Shown one piece after another: positions 10,211-19,744 of a stretch of DNA of 37,858 nt. Location: contig JAUXWY010000262.1 of NCBI GenBank assembly GCA_030681235.1, forward strand, positions 1-37,858. Reading direction: 5' to 3'. Each line of letters starts with the position of its first letter. Positions within the stretch are counted from its first letter, which is position 1. The position numbers and the translations under genes are program-made. The notes under the pieces were generated by a model that ran no database searches, was not told the DNA's origin, and was given only the letters and a program-made list of their open reading frames with translations. This stretch comes from Pirellulaceae bacterium. GTDB lineage: Bacteria; Planctomycetota; Planctomycetia; Pirellulales; Pirellulaceae.

Positions 10211-11301
10211 GATCGCAGTTCGTCCCAGTACTCGTCCAGATTCTCTTTGGTGACGGCTCGGGGTGGAATATCGATGTACTTGCTCTTGGGGATCACGTCT
10301 TTGTTGCCCTTGAGGATCTCCGTCAAGACACGCACTGATTGGAACCCATATTCGTAAGGATTTTGCACGACGGTACCGGCGACATAACCTTCGCGAATGC
10401 CGGTCAAGGTCGCATCGTTTTCGTCGAAGCCAATGATGGCGATTTGCTTCAGCTTGCGACGCTTTTCAACGGCTTTGATGATTTCCGGTGGGTTGTATTC
10501 GAATAGACCGACCATGGCAGCCAAATCGCTGTAAGCAGAAAGAGCGTCTTCTGCTTTGCGCAAGGCAACGTCGCTGCTGCCTTGGTCCAAGTAGGTACCG
10601 ACGATTTCGTACATGTCGTTGGAGATCACTTCGTCGACCGGCGAAAAATTTTCGCCCAATTCATCGACGCCCATCAACACATCGATCACCCCTTGCCGAC
10701 GCAGTTTCGAGTTATCTTGTTCCAAGCGACCGATGAAGAGAGCGACTTTGCCACCTTTGGGCAGCGCCTTTTTCACCATCTCGCCGGCCAGCCGACCCGC
10801 CGCGTAGTTGTCCATGCCGATATAGACCAACCGATCGGACTTTGGCGAATCGGAATCGTGCGTGAGCAAAGGAACCTTGCGAGCCCAGGCATTCAGCAGC
10901 GGCACTTGGTCGTCGGCACTGATCGGGCTGATGGCGATCGCTTGCACCCCGGAGGCCAACAGATCTTCGACGTCTTGTTTCTGCCGAGTCACGGTTGCGG
11001 GATCCGGGAACTTGACGCGGACCACGACGTCGTATTGGTCGTCACTCAGTTCGGCTTCGGCATCTTCACAGCCCGCCTTGGCGATGTTCCAGAAGTTGGC
11101 GATTTGGTTGGTGACAAACGCGACTTCCAGCGTCTTCTTTTCCTTCTTCGCGCCGTCGTCGGTTGCAACAGTGGCAAGAGCGTCTTTTTCGTCGCTCGAG
11201 ACATGGGCGACAACCTGTAAACTGGACGCGCCCAGAACCAAGAGACACCCACACAAAGCCCAGAACCCAAATCTTCCCCAGCGAACCAATCCACGACGCA
11301 T
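10195..11301 (-). CDS. Periplasmic sugar-binding protein (RbsB-like, type 1 periplasmic-binding fold)
   Basis: The protein has 368 residues. The ATG at 11301 is preferred because GGGAG lies 7 bases upstream; an in-frame start at 11337 would add 12 residues without a better site. A signal peptide (RRGLVRWGRFGFWALCGCLLVLGASS) is followed by a charged linker rich in Lys and Asp. The ribose-binding-protein fold then starts at LEVAFVTNQIANFWNIAKAG, with family segments such as GVQAIAISP, DSDSP, YIGMDNYAAGRLAGE and GFDENDATLTGIREGYVAGTV. It probably binds a monosaccharide. No ABC permease or ATPase gene is adjacent, so it is an orphan binding protein. The neighbouring GH2 glycosidase suggests a shared carbohydrate theme (inference). 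Confidence 0.88.
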   Translation of the reverse strand: MRRGLVRWGRFGFWALCGCLLVLGASSLQVVAHVSSDEKDALATVATDDGAKKEKKTLEVAFVTNQIANFWNIAKAGCEDAEAELSDDQYDVVVRVKFPDPATVTRQKQDVEDLLASGVQAIAISPISADDQVPLLNAWARKVPLLTHDSDSPKSDRLVYIGMDNYAAGRLAGEMVKKALPKGGKVALFIGRLEQDNSKLRRQGVIDVLMGVDELGENFSPVDEVISNDMYEIVGTYLDQGSSDVALRKAEDALSAYSDLAAMVGLFEYNPPEIIKAVEKRRKLKQIAIIGFDENDATLTGIREGYVAGTVVQNPYEYGFQSVRVLTEILKGNKDVIPKSKYIDIPPRAVTKENLDEYWDELRSLMAR

Positions 11302-11395
11302 GTTATTTCTCCCGAGTATCGATCCCGTGCCAAACACTTGGCCTTCTGACTGGAAACCACTCCGCCAGCAGTAGGGTCGATAGTATACACCAAAC

Positions 11396-12484
11396 TCAGG
11401 TCGGGTCGTGGTGAATTCTCAGCTTGACCGGGGGAGCGTCCGTTCGTGCCGCAGGCTGAACCGGGGCGACTGCAAAACCCGTCGGCATCAAATTCAATAC
11501 ATCGGTAATGTCGATGATACCGCGAGGCTCTCCAGCGGCATTCACGACGGGCAATTCGCTGATGTTGTGCCGAGCCAACATTTGGACCGCGTTTGTGGTT
11601 TTGGTCCCGACCGTCACCTGATACGGCCGTCGAGTCATCACCTCCGAGATGGGACGGTCCAGCGAACCATCCCGTTGTTGTTCTAGCAGTTTCGCCAGGT
11701 CACTATCGGTAAACAGCCCGGCCAATTTTCCGCTTGGGTCGACCAACAACACCGCACCCGTGCGCCGAGCCGCCGAACTCACTTGGACAAACACTTCGCG
11801 GACCGTTCGTTCTTGTGCAGCGACGCGGCATTGAGTCAACGGGCGCATGATCTCTTCGACATTCGAGAGCTTTAACCCGAGCGAACCACCCGGATGGTGC
11901 TGCGAGAAATCGTAAGCCGTCCAGTTCCGCCGCCGCGCGGTGACCAAACAGAGGGCGTCACCCAAGGCCAACATCAAAGTCGTCGATGTGGACGGGGCCA
12001 GGTTCAAGTGGCAGGCTTCCGGGTGTTTACCGTACGCCAGAACAATCCGTGCGGCGCGAGCCAACTCGCTGTCCTCGGTCGACGTGATGGCAATCATGGG
12101 AATCCCACGGCGGCTCAAGGTTGGCAGCAGTTGATTGATTTCCGGGGTGTTGCCACTGTTCGAAAGAATCAACAACAAGTCGCGATCACCAATGCGCCCG
12201 AAGTCGCCGTGAACCGCCTCGCTGGGATGCACGAAATGACTTACGGTACCGGTCGAAGCCAACGAGGCCGAGATTTTTTGCCCGATCCAACCGGCTTTGC
12301 CAATCCCACTGACTAGCACCGCGCCTTGACACTCCAAGAGGGCTCGCACCGCGTCGGCAAACGCCAATGGCAAGTGCTGGATCAAGTGCTGGAGCGCCGA
12401 CTGTTCTTGCGTCAGGACCTCGCGTGCGGCTTGCAAGTATTCCAGATCCGTCCAATGGTTGGACGAGGTTGCCGGCAGTCCCAT
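11396..12484 (-). CDS. kdsD: KpsF/GutQ-family arabinose-5-phosphate isomerase (SIS + two CBS domains)
   Basis: The protein has 362 residues, slightly longer than E. coli KdsD. The ATG at 12484 has AAGGAG 6 bases upstream. The SIS domain covers about residues 40-185 (VLVSGIGKAGWIGQKISASL, HPSEAVHGDFGRI, LSNSGNTPEI). A CBS pair covers about 210-335 (VTVGTKTTNAVQMLARHNISELPVV). A short Pro/Ala tail ends the protein. The enzyme converts ribulose-5-phosphate to arabinose-5-phosphate, the first step of KDO synthesis for lipopolysaccharide. Its neighbour 53 bases upstream is an MsbA-like exporter in the same orientation, which supports an LPS role and co-transcription. The symbol rests on family and context; kpsF or gutQ paralogues cannot be excluded. 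Confidence 0.88.
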   Translation of the reverse strand: MGLPATSSNHWTDLEYLQAAREVLTQEQSALQHLIQHLPLAFADAVRALLECQGAVLVSGIGKAGWIGQKISASLASTGTVSHFVHPSEAVHGDFGRIGDRDLLLILSNSGNTPEINQLLPTLSRRGIPMIAITSTEDSELARAARIVLAYGKHPEACHLNLAPSTSTTLMLALGDALCLVTARRRNWTAYDFSQHHPGGSLGLKLSNVEEIMRPLTQCRVAAQERTVREVFVQVSSAARRTGAVLLVDPSGKLAGLFTDSDLAKLLEQQRDGSLDRPISEVMTRRPYQVTVGTKTTNAVQMLARHNISELPVVNAAGEPRGIIDITDVLNLMPTGFAVAPVQPAARTDAPPVKLRIHHDPT

Positions 12485-12537
12485 ACTTAGCTCCTTGCGA
12501 TGTAACCATTCTCGAGGCGCTTGGGGTCACGACGGAT

Positions 12538-14595
12538 TCAAGCTGCTTTGGCCAGCCCCGCGACGGGTTGTTCTGTGACGGGTTGTTCTGTGACCGATTG
12601 TTCCTCGCGCTGACTGGTTCGCAACATTTCGCGAAACAGTCCGCAACGAGCCATCAACTCGGCTTGCGTACCCGTGTCCACAACATAACCCTCGTGCATC
12701 ACGACAATCAGATCCGCTAAATCCAAACTTGTGACTCGATGAGTTATCATCAACACGGTGCGACCACGAACAAAACTGCGCAACGATTCGTGAATCAACT
12801 GCTCGCTGGTGGGGTCGATCTGGCTGGTCGCTTCATCCAAAACCAACAAAAGTGGATTCTTCAGAATGATGCGTGCCAACTCGATTCGTTGTCGCTGTCC
12901 ACCCGATAGCTTGCCGCCATGTTCGCCGATCCCGCTGTCGTAACCGTTTTCCAATTGCGTCTCGATGAACACGTGAGCGCTGGCTTGCTTCGCGGCGGCT
13001 ACAATCTGCTCGCGAGTGGCCTGCTCCGAGCCGTACGCGATGTTATTGCCGATCGTGTCATCGAACAACATCGTTTGTTGAGTGACGAGCCCGACCACGC
13101 TGCGCAGGTCATGCAAGTCGAACTCGCGGACGTCGATCCCATCCAACTTGACCGAACCCGCGTCGGGGTCAAAGAACCGCGGCAGAAAGTTGACCAGCGT
13201 GCTCTTGCCGCAACCGTTGGCTCCCACGATAGCGACTGTCTTGCCCGCCGGGACCGTCAAGTTGATTCCGTTCAGGACCGGTTGGCCCTCGTTGTAGGCG
13301 AATCGAACGTTTTTAAACTCCAACTCGGGCGGAGCGGTGATGATGGGTGCGGGATTCGGAGGGCTGTGGATCTTCGTCCGTTTATCCAAGAGCGGGAACA
13401 CTCGTTCGGCCGAAACGATTCCGCCTTGGATCATGGCGTAGACGTCACTCATCTTGCGGACGGGATCAGCGGCTGCGATCAAAAAGGAAAAGAACAACAT
13501 CATGGTCTCGACCTTCATGGGCGTGTCGGACAATTGCAGGCCCAAGAACTTGGTCTCTTCGTTCAATACCAAGAAACCGCCCGCCAAGATACCCAGACTG
13601 ATGATCCCGACCCCCATCAACTCGCTGTTCATGCGGGCTAAAGAGCCCAGATACGCCACTCGCATGTTCTTCTGATAAACGTCGTGGGCAATCACTTGAA
13701 AGCGATTGATCTCGTGAGCCTCCATGTTGAACGACTTCACGGCTTTGATGTAGGTGATGGACTGGAACAGTCGATTCAACAAGCGAGCGGATTCTTCCAT
13801 CGCTCGGCGATTCAAGCGTTTGATCGACTTGGCCAACAACACCAACAACAACCCGGCCAACGGGCAAATGATCAACGTAAACAACAACAATCGCCAATTG
13901 CAAAACGCAGCGCCCGCCAAACACACCACCATCTTGAGTGGCTCGCGAATGATCTTGCCCAGAATTGTGGTGACCGCCATCCCGATCGCGTTGGTCTCGC
14001 CGCGGATGCGGTTGATCAGATCACCAGTCCCGTTCTTGCCGATTTCACTGAGTTCCAAGTTGAGCGTGTTTTGTAAGAATTGGTTTTGAATGTCCAAGAC
14101 GGTTCGCTGGCCAATCCTCGCCACCAAATACATGTTGACCGCTAACAAACAACCTCGCATCACCGTGGCGGCGATCACCAACAAGATCAAGAACACCAGC
14201 GTTTCATAAGTGGAGGTCGGAGCATAACGATCGATCCAGGGGTCCAACTGGTCGGTCAGCCACAGACTGGTCGAATACCCGCGGACGGACCCCTGAGCAT
14301 CCGCCAAGTTGGCGTTCAGGTTCTTCCGAATCGTCGCGTCGTTGGCGACCGCAATTTGGGCCTCGAGCGATTGAACTTCCGCGTGGGCCGCTTGCAGGTT
14401 GGTTTCGGCCTCAACCCGGCGATCATCGACCCATTGGTGCAGGTTCTGACCCTCAAAGATGACCTTAATGAATGGGGCCACCGTGCTGATGTTGGCGCCC
14501 CACAAGATGGCCACACCCACGGTCGTCACTAACGTGAAAAAGAAGGACCACCGGTAGTGCAGGGCCATACCCACGGCTCGCATCAGACTGCTCAT
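12538..14595 (-). CDS. MsbA-like ABC exporter (fused permease and ATPase)
   Basis: The protein has 685 residues. The ATG at 14595 follows GGAGG by 9 bases; a GTG at 14625 is less likely. About six membrane segments are visible (for example FFFTLVTTVGVAILW, LVFLILLVIAATVM, LLLFTLIICPLAGLLLVLL). The ATPase has Walker A GANGCGKST, Q-loop VTQQ, signature LSGGQRQR, Walker B LLVLDEATS and switch His in ITHR. The fold is that of lipid A and glycolipid flippases, and the adjacent KDO gene supports an LPS substrate. Oddities: an Ala/Glu/Gln-rich, probably coiled-coil insertion of about 80 residues between the first two membrane segments, and a C-terminal tail of tandem VTEQP repeats. Confidence 0.88.
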   Translation of the reverse strand: MSSLMRAVGMALHYRWSFFFTLVTTVGVAILWGANISTVAPFIKVIFEGQNLHQWVDDRRVEAETNLQAAHAEVQSLEAQIAVANDATIRKNLNANLADAQGSVRGYSTSLWLTDQLDPWIDRYAPTSTYETLVFLILLVIAATVMRGCLLAVNMYLVARIGQRTVLDIQNQFLQNTLNLELSEIGKNGTGDLINRIRGETNAIGMAVTTILGKIIREPLKMVVCLAGAAFCNWRLLLFTLIICPLAGLLLVLLAKSIKRLNRRAMEESARLLNRLFQSITYIKAVKSFNMEAHEINRFQVIAHDVYQKNMRVAYLGSLARMNSELMGVGIISLGILAGGFLVLNEETKFLGLQLSDTPMKVETMMLFFSFLIAAADPVRKMSDVYAMIQGGIVSAERVFPLLDKRTKIHSPPNPAPIITAPPELEFKNVRFAYNEGQPVLNGINLTVPAGKTVAIVGANGCGKSTLVNFLPRFFDPDAGSVKLDGIDVREFDLHDLRSVVGLVTQQTMLFDDTIGNNIAYGSEQATREQIVAAAKQASAHVFIETQLENGYDSGIGEHGGKLSGGQRQRIELARIILKNPLLLVLDEATSQIDPTSEQLIHESLRSFVRGRTVLMITHRVTSLDLADLIVVMHEGYVVDTGTQAELMARCGLFREMLRTSQREEQSVTEQPVTEQPVAGLAKAA
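12562..12606 (-). repeat. 15-bp in-frame tandem repeat in exporter tail
   Basis: GACGGGTTGTTCTGT occurs twice in a row (12562-12576 and 12577-12591), followed by a diverged third unit. It encodes the repeated VTEQP pentapeptide near the C-terminus of the ABC exporter. Confidence 0.85.
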
Positions 14596-15426
14596 CGCGC
14601 GACGCCTCCAGAAATGGAGGGCCACGAAGCGCGGTTACCTAACCGAGTCCGTTCAGCTAATCGTGTCTTTTTAGATTCAAAGCAGCGACGTGTCGCGCCA
14701 GCGGTTGCGAACATCCATGTTCCTTTCGCGACTCGAATCATCCGACGAGAGGCCGTTCCCGACCGGACTTTGAGTTCCTGTTGCGCTGTAAGCTAACACG
14801 CCAGGGCCAAAATCGCCAAGTCGAGTTTTTGCGGACTGGGTCGACATTCGGGCCACCTGGAAAATCGTGGATCGAAGTTAGCTAGCAAGTGGAGCCGATT
14901 GAACGGTAGCGACTTTCGCTCGAACGTGGCTCGACGCAGCGCCATCCATCGCCTGATGACCGCAGCGACGTTCAATAGAAAAACGGACGTTTCTTGCGTT
15001 TCCAGTATTTCCAGCGTGCCGTTTGGTAAGTCCCACGCCATCACGATTTGGGTCCACTTAGGATTTGTCCCGAAACAAGTTCCGGATTTCGCTGGCTCTG
15101 CCGATCCAAAGGCGATTTAGCGAGCGCTGGTGTACCGGCTTCAGCCGGCGGGAGCTGTGAAAACGCTCTTTTCAGCTACTCGCCGGCTAAAGCCGGTACA
15201 CCAGCGCTTGCTAAACCAATATCGCTACGGGCTCTCGGATTTTCAAAGTCGGACGCTCTCCCAAGTCGGGAATTTAATTCGGGACAATTCCTTATAACTG
15301 ATGAATGCCAAAAACTCGGTTCTTCGTCCGCTTCCCATAAACTGAATTTGCGGTAGCTTGATTGGGTCCGCGAAAAACTGTCGAGATTTGGACCAAGTTT
15401 TAGGGTGATAAGAAGGCGATTCGCTC
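14596..15426. other. Non-coding 830-bp region upstream of the V-ATPase operon
   Basis: I see no supportable gene. Short open frames on both strands have no recognisable protein signature. AGGATTTGTCCCGAA at 15060-15074 and TTCGGGACAATTCCT at 15278-15292 are inverted copies (14 of 15 paired) that enclose a larger palindromic element (15116-15215). The promoters of the leftward LPS block and of the rightward V-ATPase operon must lie here, but I could not pick out a convincing -35/-10 pair. Confidence 0.6.
15116..15215. repeat. Palindromic dispersed repeat (two 35-nt arms)
   Basis: The left arm (15116-15150) and right arm (15181-15215) are near-perfect inverted copies around the core GCTGGTGTACCGGCTT. 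The 30-nt loop itself contains a short inverted repeat (AGCTGTGAAAA and TTTTCAGCT). Single arms of the same family occur at 36864-36898 and in an array at the right end of the window. This is REP/MITE-like and non-coding. Confidence 0.85.
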
Positions 15427-16773
15427 ATGCTTCAACAGATGTTGCGTTACACTCGAGTGCTTTCGATTGTGGGAGACATCCTGACGATTAGCGCGACCGA
15501 TGTGGGGATGGGCGACTTGGCAGTGGTCGAAGGCCGCGATGGCGACCGTTCGTTGGCCCAAGTGGTTGAAATCCAGCGGGAAGAGGTCTCGCTGCAAGTC
15601 TTTTCTGGCGGAAAAGGCTTATCGGTGCAGAGCAAGGTTTACTTCTTGGGTCGCTCGGTACAGGTCACCTATTCGCCAAATATTATAGGTCGAATTTTTG
15701 ATGGGATTGGTCGGCCGATCGATGGCGGCCCGAAACTGGCAGACAACCGCCGCGTCGATGTGGGTGGGCCATCGGTCAACCCAACGCTCCGCATCGTGCC
15801 GAAGAAGTTCATCGAGACCAAAGTGCCGATGATCGACGTCTTCAATTGTTTGGTCGAGAGCCAAAAGATTCCGATTTTCTCGATCGCGGGCGAGCCGTTC
15901 AACAAGTTGCTGGCCCGCGTGGGGATTCAGGCCGACGCGGAAGTGATTGTGTTTTGCGGCATGGGTTTGATTTTTGACGACTTCCATTTCTTCCGCGAGA
16001 CCTTCGAAAACGAGGGCGCGTTCGCCAAAACGGTGATGTTCGTCAATCTAGCTTCAGACCCGATCGTCGAGCGTTTGCTGGCTCCCGACTTGGCTTTGAA
16101 GGTTGCCGAACGTTTTGCCGTGGAAGAGAGCAAGCGAGTGTTGGTGCTGATGACCGACATGACCGCTTACGCGGATGCCTTGAAAGAGATTGGCGTCGCC
16201 ATGGAACGCGTGCCATCGAATCGTGGTTACATGGGCGACTTGTACAGCCAATTGGCGATCCGCTACGAACGAGCCTGCGATTACAAGGGAGCTGGTTCGG
16301 TCACCATCCTGTCTGTGACCACCATGCCCGGCAACGACGTGACGCATCCGGTACCTGACAACACGGGGTACATCACCGAAGGCCAGTTTTACTTGCACGG
16401 TGGCATGATCGACCCGTTTGGTTCCTTATCGCGTCTGAAGCAGCAGGTGATTGGTTCGGTCACTCGGGAAGATCACTCCCAAGTCATGAACACGATGATT
16501 CGGTTCTATTCCGGAGCCAAAGATGCTGAGAAGAAGCAGCAGATGGCGTTTGATCTATCGCCACTGGATCACAAACTCTTGAAGTTTGGCGATTTATTCC
16601 AGCGTCGCTTTATGGACATCAACGTGGCGTTGCCGCTAAACGATGCCTTGGATCTGTGTTGGCAGACCATGGCCGAGTGCTTCAATCCGGAAGAATTGTT
16701 GATGCGGGACAGCTTGATCTACAAGTACTTCCCGCGAGCCAAGACCGCTGAGCTTCAAGGAGCCGCTCCATGA
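15427..16773 (+). CDS. atpB: V-type ATP synthase subunit B
   Basis: The 448-residue non-catalytic nucleotide-binding subunit of the V1 head. It has the beta-barrel N-terminus (ILTISATDVGMGDLAVVEG, GRIFDGIGRPIDGGP). The degenerate P-loop position reads SIAGEPFNKLLARVG, as expected for a B subunit. Typical segments follow: FVNLASDPIVERLLAPDLALKVAE in short, LVLMTDMTAYADALKEI and GYMGDLYSQLAIRYERA. The length is normal for the chlamydia/spirochaete type. It is the first gene of the seven-gene operon. GAAGG lies 11 bases before the ATG. The stop overlaps the next start (ATGA), implying translational coupling with subunit D. Confidence 0.95.
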   Translation: MLQQMLRYTRVLSIVGDILTISATDVGMGDLAVVEGRDGDRSLAQVVEIQREEVSLQVFSGGKGLSVQSKVYFLGRSVQVTYSPNIIGRIFDGIGRPIDGGPKLADNRRVDVGGPSVNPTLRIVPKKFIETKVPMIDVFNCLVESQKIPIFSIAGEPFNKLLARVGIQADAEVIVFCGMGLIFDDFHFFRETFENEGAFAKTVMFVNLASDPIVERLLAPDLALKVAERFAVEESKRVLVLMTDMTAYADALKEIGVAMERVPSNRGYMGDLYSQLAIRYERACDYKGAGSVTILSVTTMPGNDVTHPVPDNTGYITEGQFYLHGGMIDPFGSLSRLKQQVIGSVTREDHSQVMNTMIRFYSGAKDAEKKQQMAFDLSPLDHKLLKFGDLFQRRFMDINVALPLNDALDLCWQTMAECFNPEELLMRDSLIYKYFPRAKTAELQGAAP

Positions 16774-17378
16774 AGCTGGCCTTGAACAAGACCACGCTGA
16801 AGCGGACAAGGGACGAGCTCAAAACTTACAAAAAGTTCCTGCCGTCGCTCGATCTCAAACGCCAACAATTACTGGCAGCGCTGAAAGTTGCTCGGGTCGA
16901 ATTGGCGACAGCCGAGGTCAAGTATGCAGAGCTGGAGGCCAAAGTCGCCAACACTTACCCGCTACTGGGAAGCAGCACCGTTCGCACGCGAAATCTGGGC
17001 AGCTTGATCCGGGTCCTCGAAGTCGAGATTGTCGAAGAGAACTTGGTGGGCACGCGTTTGCCGGTCGCCAAAGCAGTTCGATTCGAGTTGGCGGAATACT
17101 CGCGAATGGTGATGCCATTTTGGGTGGACTTGTTGGTCGAGAACCTCAAGCAGATCGCGGAACTGCGAATCTTGCTGCAGGTTCGCCAGGAACGCGTCAA
17201 ACTTTTGGACCACGCGGCGCGGCGGATCACGCAGCGAGTCAATTTGTTCGAAAAGGTTCTGATCCCCCAATCGGAAGCCAGTATTCGCAAGATTGTCATC
17301 TTCTTATCGGACCAAGAACGCGCGGCCGTGGTGCGATCCAAGATTGCGAAAAACAAAGCAGGACAGAAGGAAAGGTAG
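16770..17378 (+). CDS. atpD: V-type ATP synthase subunit D (central stalk)
   Basis: This 202-residue protein is long, helical and charged, with the N-terminal signature of subunit D (LALNKTTLKRTRDELKTYKK) and a C-terminal helix ending VNLFEKVLIPQSEASIRKIV. It forms the rotor shaft that couples A3B3 to the membrane ring. Its start overlaps the atpB stop by four bases. The next gene begins 19 bases downstream. Confidence 0.93.
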   Translation: MKLALNKTTLKRTRDELKTYKKFLPSLDLKRQQLLAALKVARVELATAEVKYAELEAKVANTYPLLGSSTVRTRNLGSLIRVLEVEIVEENLVGTRLPVAKAVRFELAEYSRMVMPFWVDLLVENLKQIAELRILLQVRQERVKLLDHAARRITQRVNLFEKVLIPQSEASIRKIVIFLSDQERAAVVRSKIAKNKAGQKER

Positions 17379-17397
17379 ACAGTAGGCATTCGAACGT

Positions 17398-19251
17398 ATG
17401 GCAATTGTTCCACTGCAAAAAGTGACGTTTTATGGCTCCCTGCCGGACCGCGACGCGGTCGTGGGCGGGTTGCAGCAAATGGGCTGTCTGCATTTAGTTG
17501 ATCTGTCCGGACAAGTTCCCAACAAACCGCTGGAGCATGCCGACCGCAATCTGGTAGAAGAGGCCATTCGGCACTTGGAAGCTTCCCCGGTCCAAAACGC
17601 GAATCAACGGCAGCAATACAAGGATGATCTGAATTGCCTGAAAGTTGCCCAACTGGCATTGGAACATCAAAAACTCCGCGATGAATTCAGCGACCGTCGC
17701 GATCAATTGCACCAACAGATGGACACGCTGTCACCATGGGGCGAGTTCCGTTGGCCGGAGGTGCATGAGACGGCGGGCGTGCGGCTGTGGTTTTACGTGA
17801 TCCCAGAGCGAGAACTGAGCATCTTGCAGAATTCAGCGCTGGTCTGGCAACTCATTCGCCAAGAGCAACAAACGGCCTATGTGGTCATTTTGAGCGTCGA
17901 CCAACCGGATGTTCCGTGGGTTTCGAAAGTCTTGCCGCAGCGATCCTTGTCGGACATTCAAACCGAATTGGTTGCCGTCGATGAAAACCTGGAAACGTTG
18001 CATTGGCAGCGAGCGGAGCTGACGCGTTGGCTCGTATTACTCCGACGCGATCTCAACGAAGCCGACGACCTGTTGTCACGTCTATCGGCCGTCAACGCGA
18101 CCTTGGCCGACCAACGACTCTACGTGTTGCAAGCCTGGGCGCCGAAAAAGCAAATACCGGCGTTGCGTGAGTTCGCGAAGCAAAATCGCTTGGCGTTTAC
18201 AACCGTGGCTCCGCACCACGACGAGCAGCCGCCGACTTTGCTAAAGAATCCGTCCGCAGTGGCAGGTGCGGAGAGCGCGGTCACGTTCTACATCACGCCC
18301 GGTTATCGGGCCTGGGATCCGACCTGGATCATGTTCCTGTCGTTTGCGGTGTTCTTCGCAATGATCGTGTCGGACGCGGCCTATGGGATGGTGTTCGGTT
18401 TAGGGCTGCTCTTGTTGTGGGGGCGGCTGAGCGCGACGGCCGACTTGCGACGGATGCGGAACTTGTTCTTGGCCATTGTCGTGGCCACGATTGGGTATGG
18501 AGTGCTTGCGGGCAGCTACTTTGGCACGACGCCTCAGAGTTTGGAATGGTTGCAGCTGAAGATCGAAGGCAAAGCGCTGGCCGGCAACAAAGACGCGATG
18601 ATGATGTTGTCCCTGGGGATTGGCGTGTTTCACTTGGCCTTGGCGAACGTCATCATGGCTTGGCAACAACGGGGCGCCAACACTTCGTGGGTGGCGATCG
18701 GTTGGGCGCTGGGAATCGTCGGCGGATATGTGCTGGGCCTCTTTGCTCAGGATTCAAACAAAGCGGTTGTGTGGTTGGCCGAAGGATTGGGGCAGGCTCG
18801 CGAGACCTTCCAGCCGCAACTCAAGTTGGCCGGCCAATGGGGGCTGGGAATTGGCTTGGGTTTGATCTTTTTGTTTAGTAGCAATCGACCGTTGCTGAGT
18901 GCGAAACCAGCCGATTGGGCTTGGCGCGTGCTCGATGGTTTGTTGGGTTTGACCAACGTCAGCAAGGCGTTTGGCGATGCCCTGAGTTACTTGCGATTGT
19001 TCGCGCTGGGCTTGGCGGGTGCTCAATTGGCGGTAACGTTTAACAATATGGCGGAAAGCATGCAGCAAATCCCGGGGGTGGGGATGCTGTTGGCGATATT
19101 GCTCTTGGTTTTGGGGCATGGTGTCAACATGGTGTTGGGCATCATGGGCGGTGTGGTTCACGGCTTGCGTCTGAACTGCATCGAGTTTTTTAATTGGAGC
19201 CTAACGGAAGAGGGACATCCGTTTCGGGCATTTCGAAAGAAGGCGGCGTAA
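17398..19251 (+). CDS. atpI: V-type ATP synthase subunit I (membrane stator a)
   Basis: A 617-residue protein. The soluble N-terminal half of about 300 residues (peripheral stalk contact, coiled-coil segments such as LDRD and DLNEADDLLSRLSAVNATL) is followed by a C-terminal domain with about seven or eight membrane segments, starting at TWIMFLSFAVFFAMIVSDAAYG. Arg533 in SYLRLFALGLAG is the conserved arginine that faces the proteolipid ring and is needed for ion translocation. The length is typical. The proteolipid gene starts 3 bases after the stop. Confidence 0.93.
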   Translation: MAIVPLQKVTFYGSLPDRDAVVGGLQQMGCLHLVDLSGQVPNKPLEHADRNLVEEAIRHLEASPVQNANQRQQYKDDLNCLKVAQLALEHQKLRDEFSDRRDQLHQQMDTLSPWGEFRWPEVHETAGVRLWFYVIPERELSILQNSALVWQLIRQEQQTAYVVILSVDQPDVPWVSKVLPQRSLSDIQTELVAVDENLETLHWQRAELTRWLVLLRRDLNEADDLLSRLSAVNATLADQRLYVLQAWAPKKQIPALREFAKQNRLAFTTVAPHHDEQPPTLLKNPSAVAGAESAVTFYITPGYRAWDPTWIMFLSFAVFFAMIVSDAAYGMVFGLGLLLLWGRLSATADLRRMRNLFLAIVVATIGYGVLAGSYFGTTPQSLEWLQLKIEGKALAGNKDAMMMLSLGIGVFHLALANVIMAWQQRGANTSWVAIGWALGIVGGYVLGLFAQDSNKAVVWLAEGLGQARETFQPQLKLAGQWGLGIGLGLIFLFSSNRPLLSAKPADWAWRVLDGLLGLTNVSKAFGDALSYLRLFALGLAGAQLAVTFNNMAESMQQIPGVGMLLAILLLVLGHGVNMVLGIMGGVVHGLRLNCIEFFNWSLTEEGHPFRAFRKKAA

Positions 19252-19254
19252 CAG

Positions 19255-19728
19255 ATGGATGGCGTTTTGATTTTGTTGGGTTGGATTGGGCTGTTTGCTC
19301 CCACGGCGCTGGGTGCCGTAGGCAGCATCATCGGGTGCGCACGGGCGGGCCAAGCCGCTTGCGGTGCGATGTTGGACTTGGAAGGAGGCTACGGACGGTA
19401 CATCGGTCTGTCCGCATTGCCGTCGTCCCAGATGATCTATGGGATCGTGGTTATGTTCTCGCTGCAAGGAGCCATCACTCCGGATGGTGGGACCCCGACC
19501 GTCACGGTTACCAATTCACCTGGATTGTTTGGCCTGGGCGTGTTGTGCGGTGTCGCGCTGTTGGCCAGTGCCATGTTCCAGGGGGCCTGCTGTGCCTCGG
19601 CGATCAGCGTCAGCAAGCGGAAACCAGAAGTGTTCGGCTTATCGGTCGCGCCCGCCGCCATCGTGGAAGGCTTCGCCGTGTTTGCGTTCATCTTCGCGTT
19701 GGTGTTGTCCGGTAATATCCCAAGCTAA
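19255..19728 (+). CDS. atpK: V-type ATP synthase subunit K (proteolipid ring)
   Basis: A 157-residue protein of two fused hairpins (four membrane helices), as in Enterococcus NtpK. The ion-binding carboxylate is Glu138 in AAIVEGFAVFAF. By position, Leu55, Ser58 and Gln59 (LSALPSSQMIYG) and Gln109 (AMFQGACC) match the Enterococcus hirae Na+ ligands Leu61, Thr64, Gln65 and Gln110. This pattern predicts Na+ rather than H+ coupling (inference from known family structures). Gaps of 3 and 16 bases to its neighbours place it inside one operon. Confidence 0.93.
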   Translation: MDGVLILLGWIGLFAPTALGAVGSIIGCARAGQAACGAMLDLEGGYGRYIGLSALPSSQMIYGIVVMFSLQGAITPDGGTPTVTVTNSPGLFGLGVLCGVALLASAMFQGACCASAISVSKRKPEVFGLSVAPAAIVEGFAVFAFIFALVLSGNIPS

Positions 19729-19744
19729 GCACAAGGAATAGAAC

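Noticed and set aside
15048-15356. Small protein encoded across the palindromic repeat before atpB
   Set aside because: The frame runs through the inverted repeat, and its peptide only reflects the repeat sequence.
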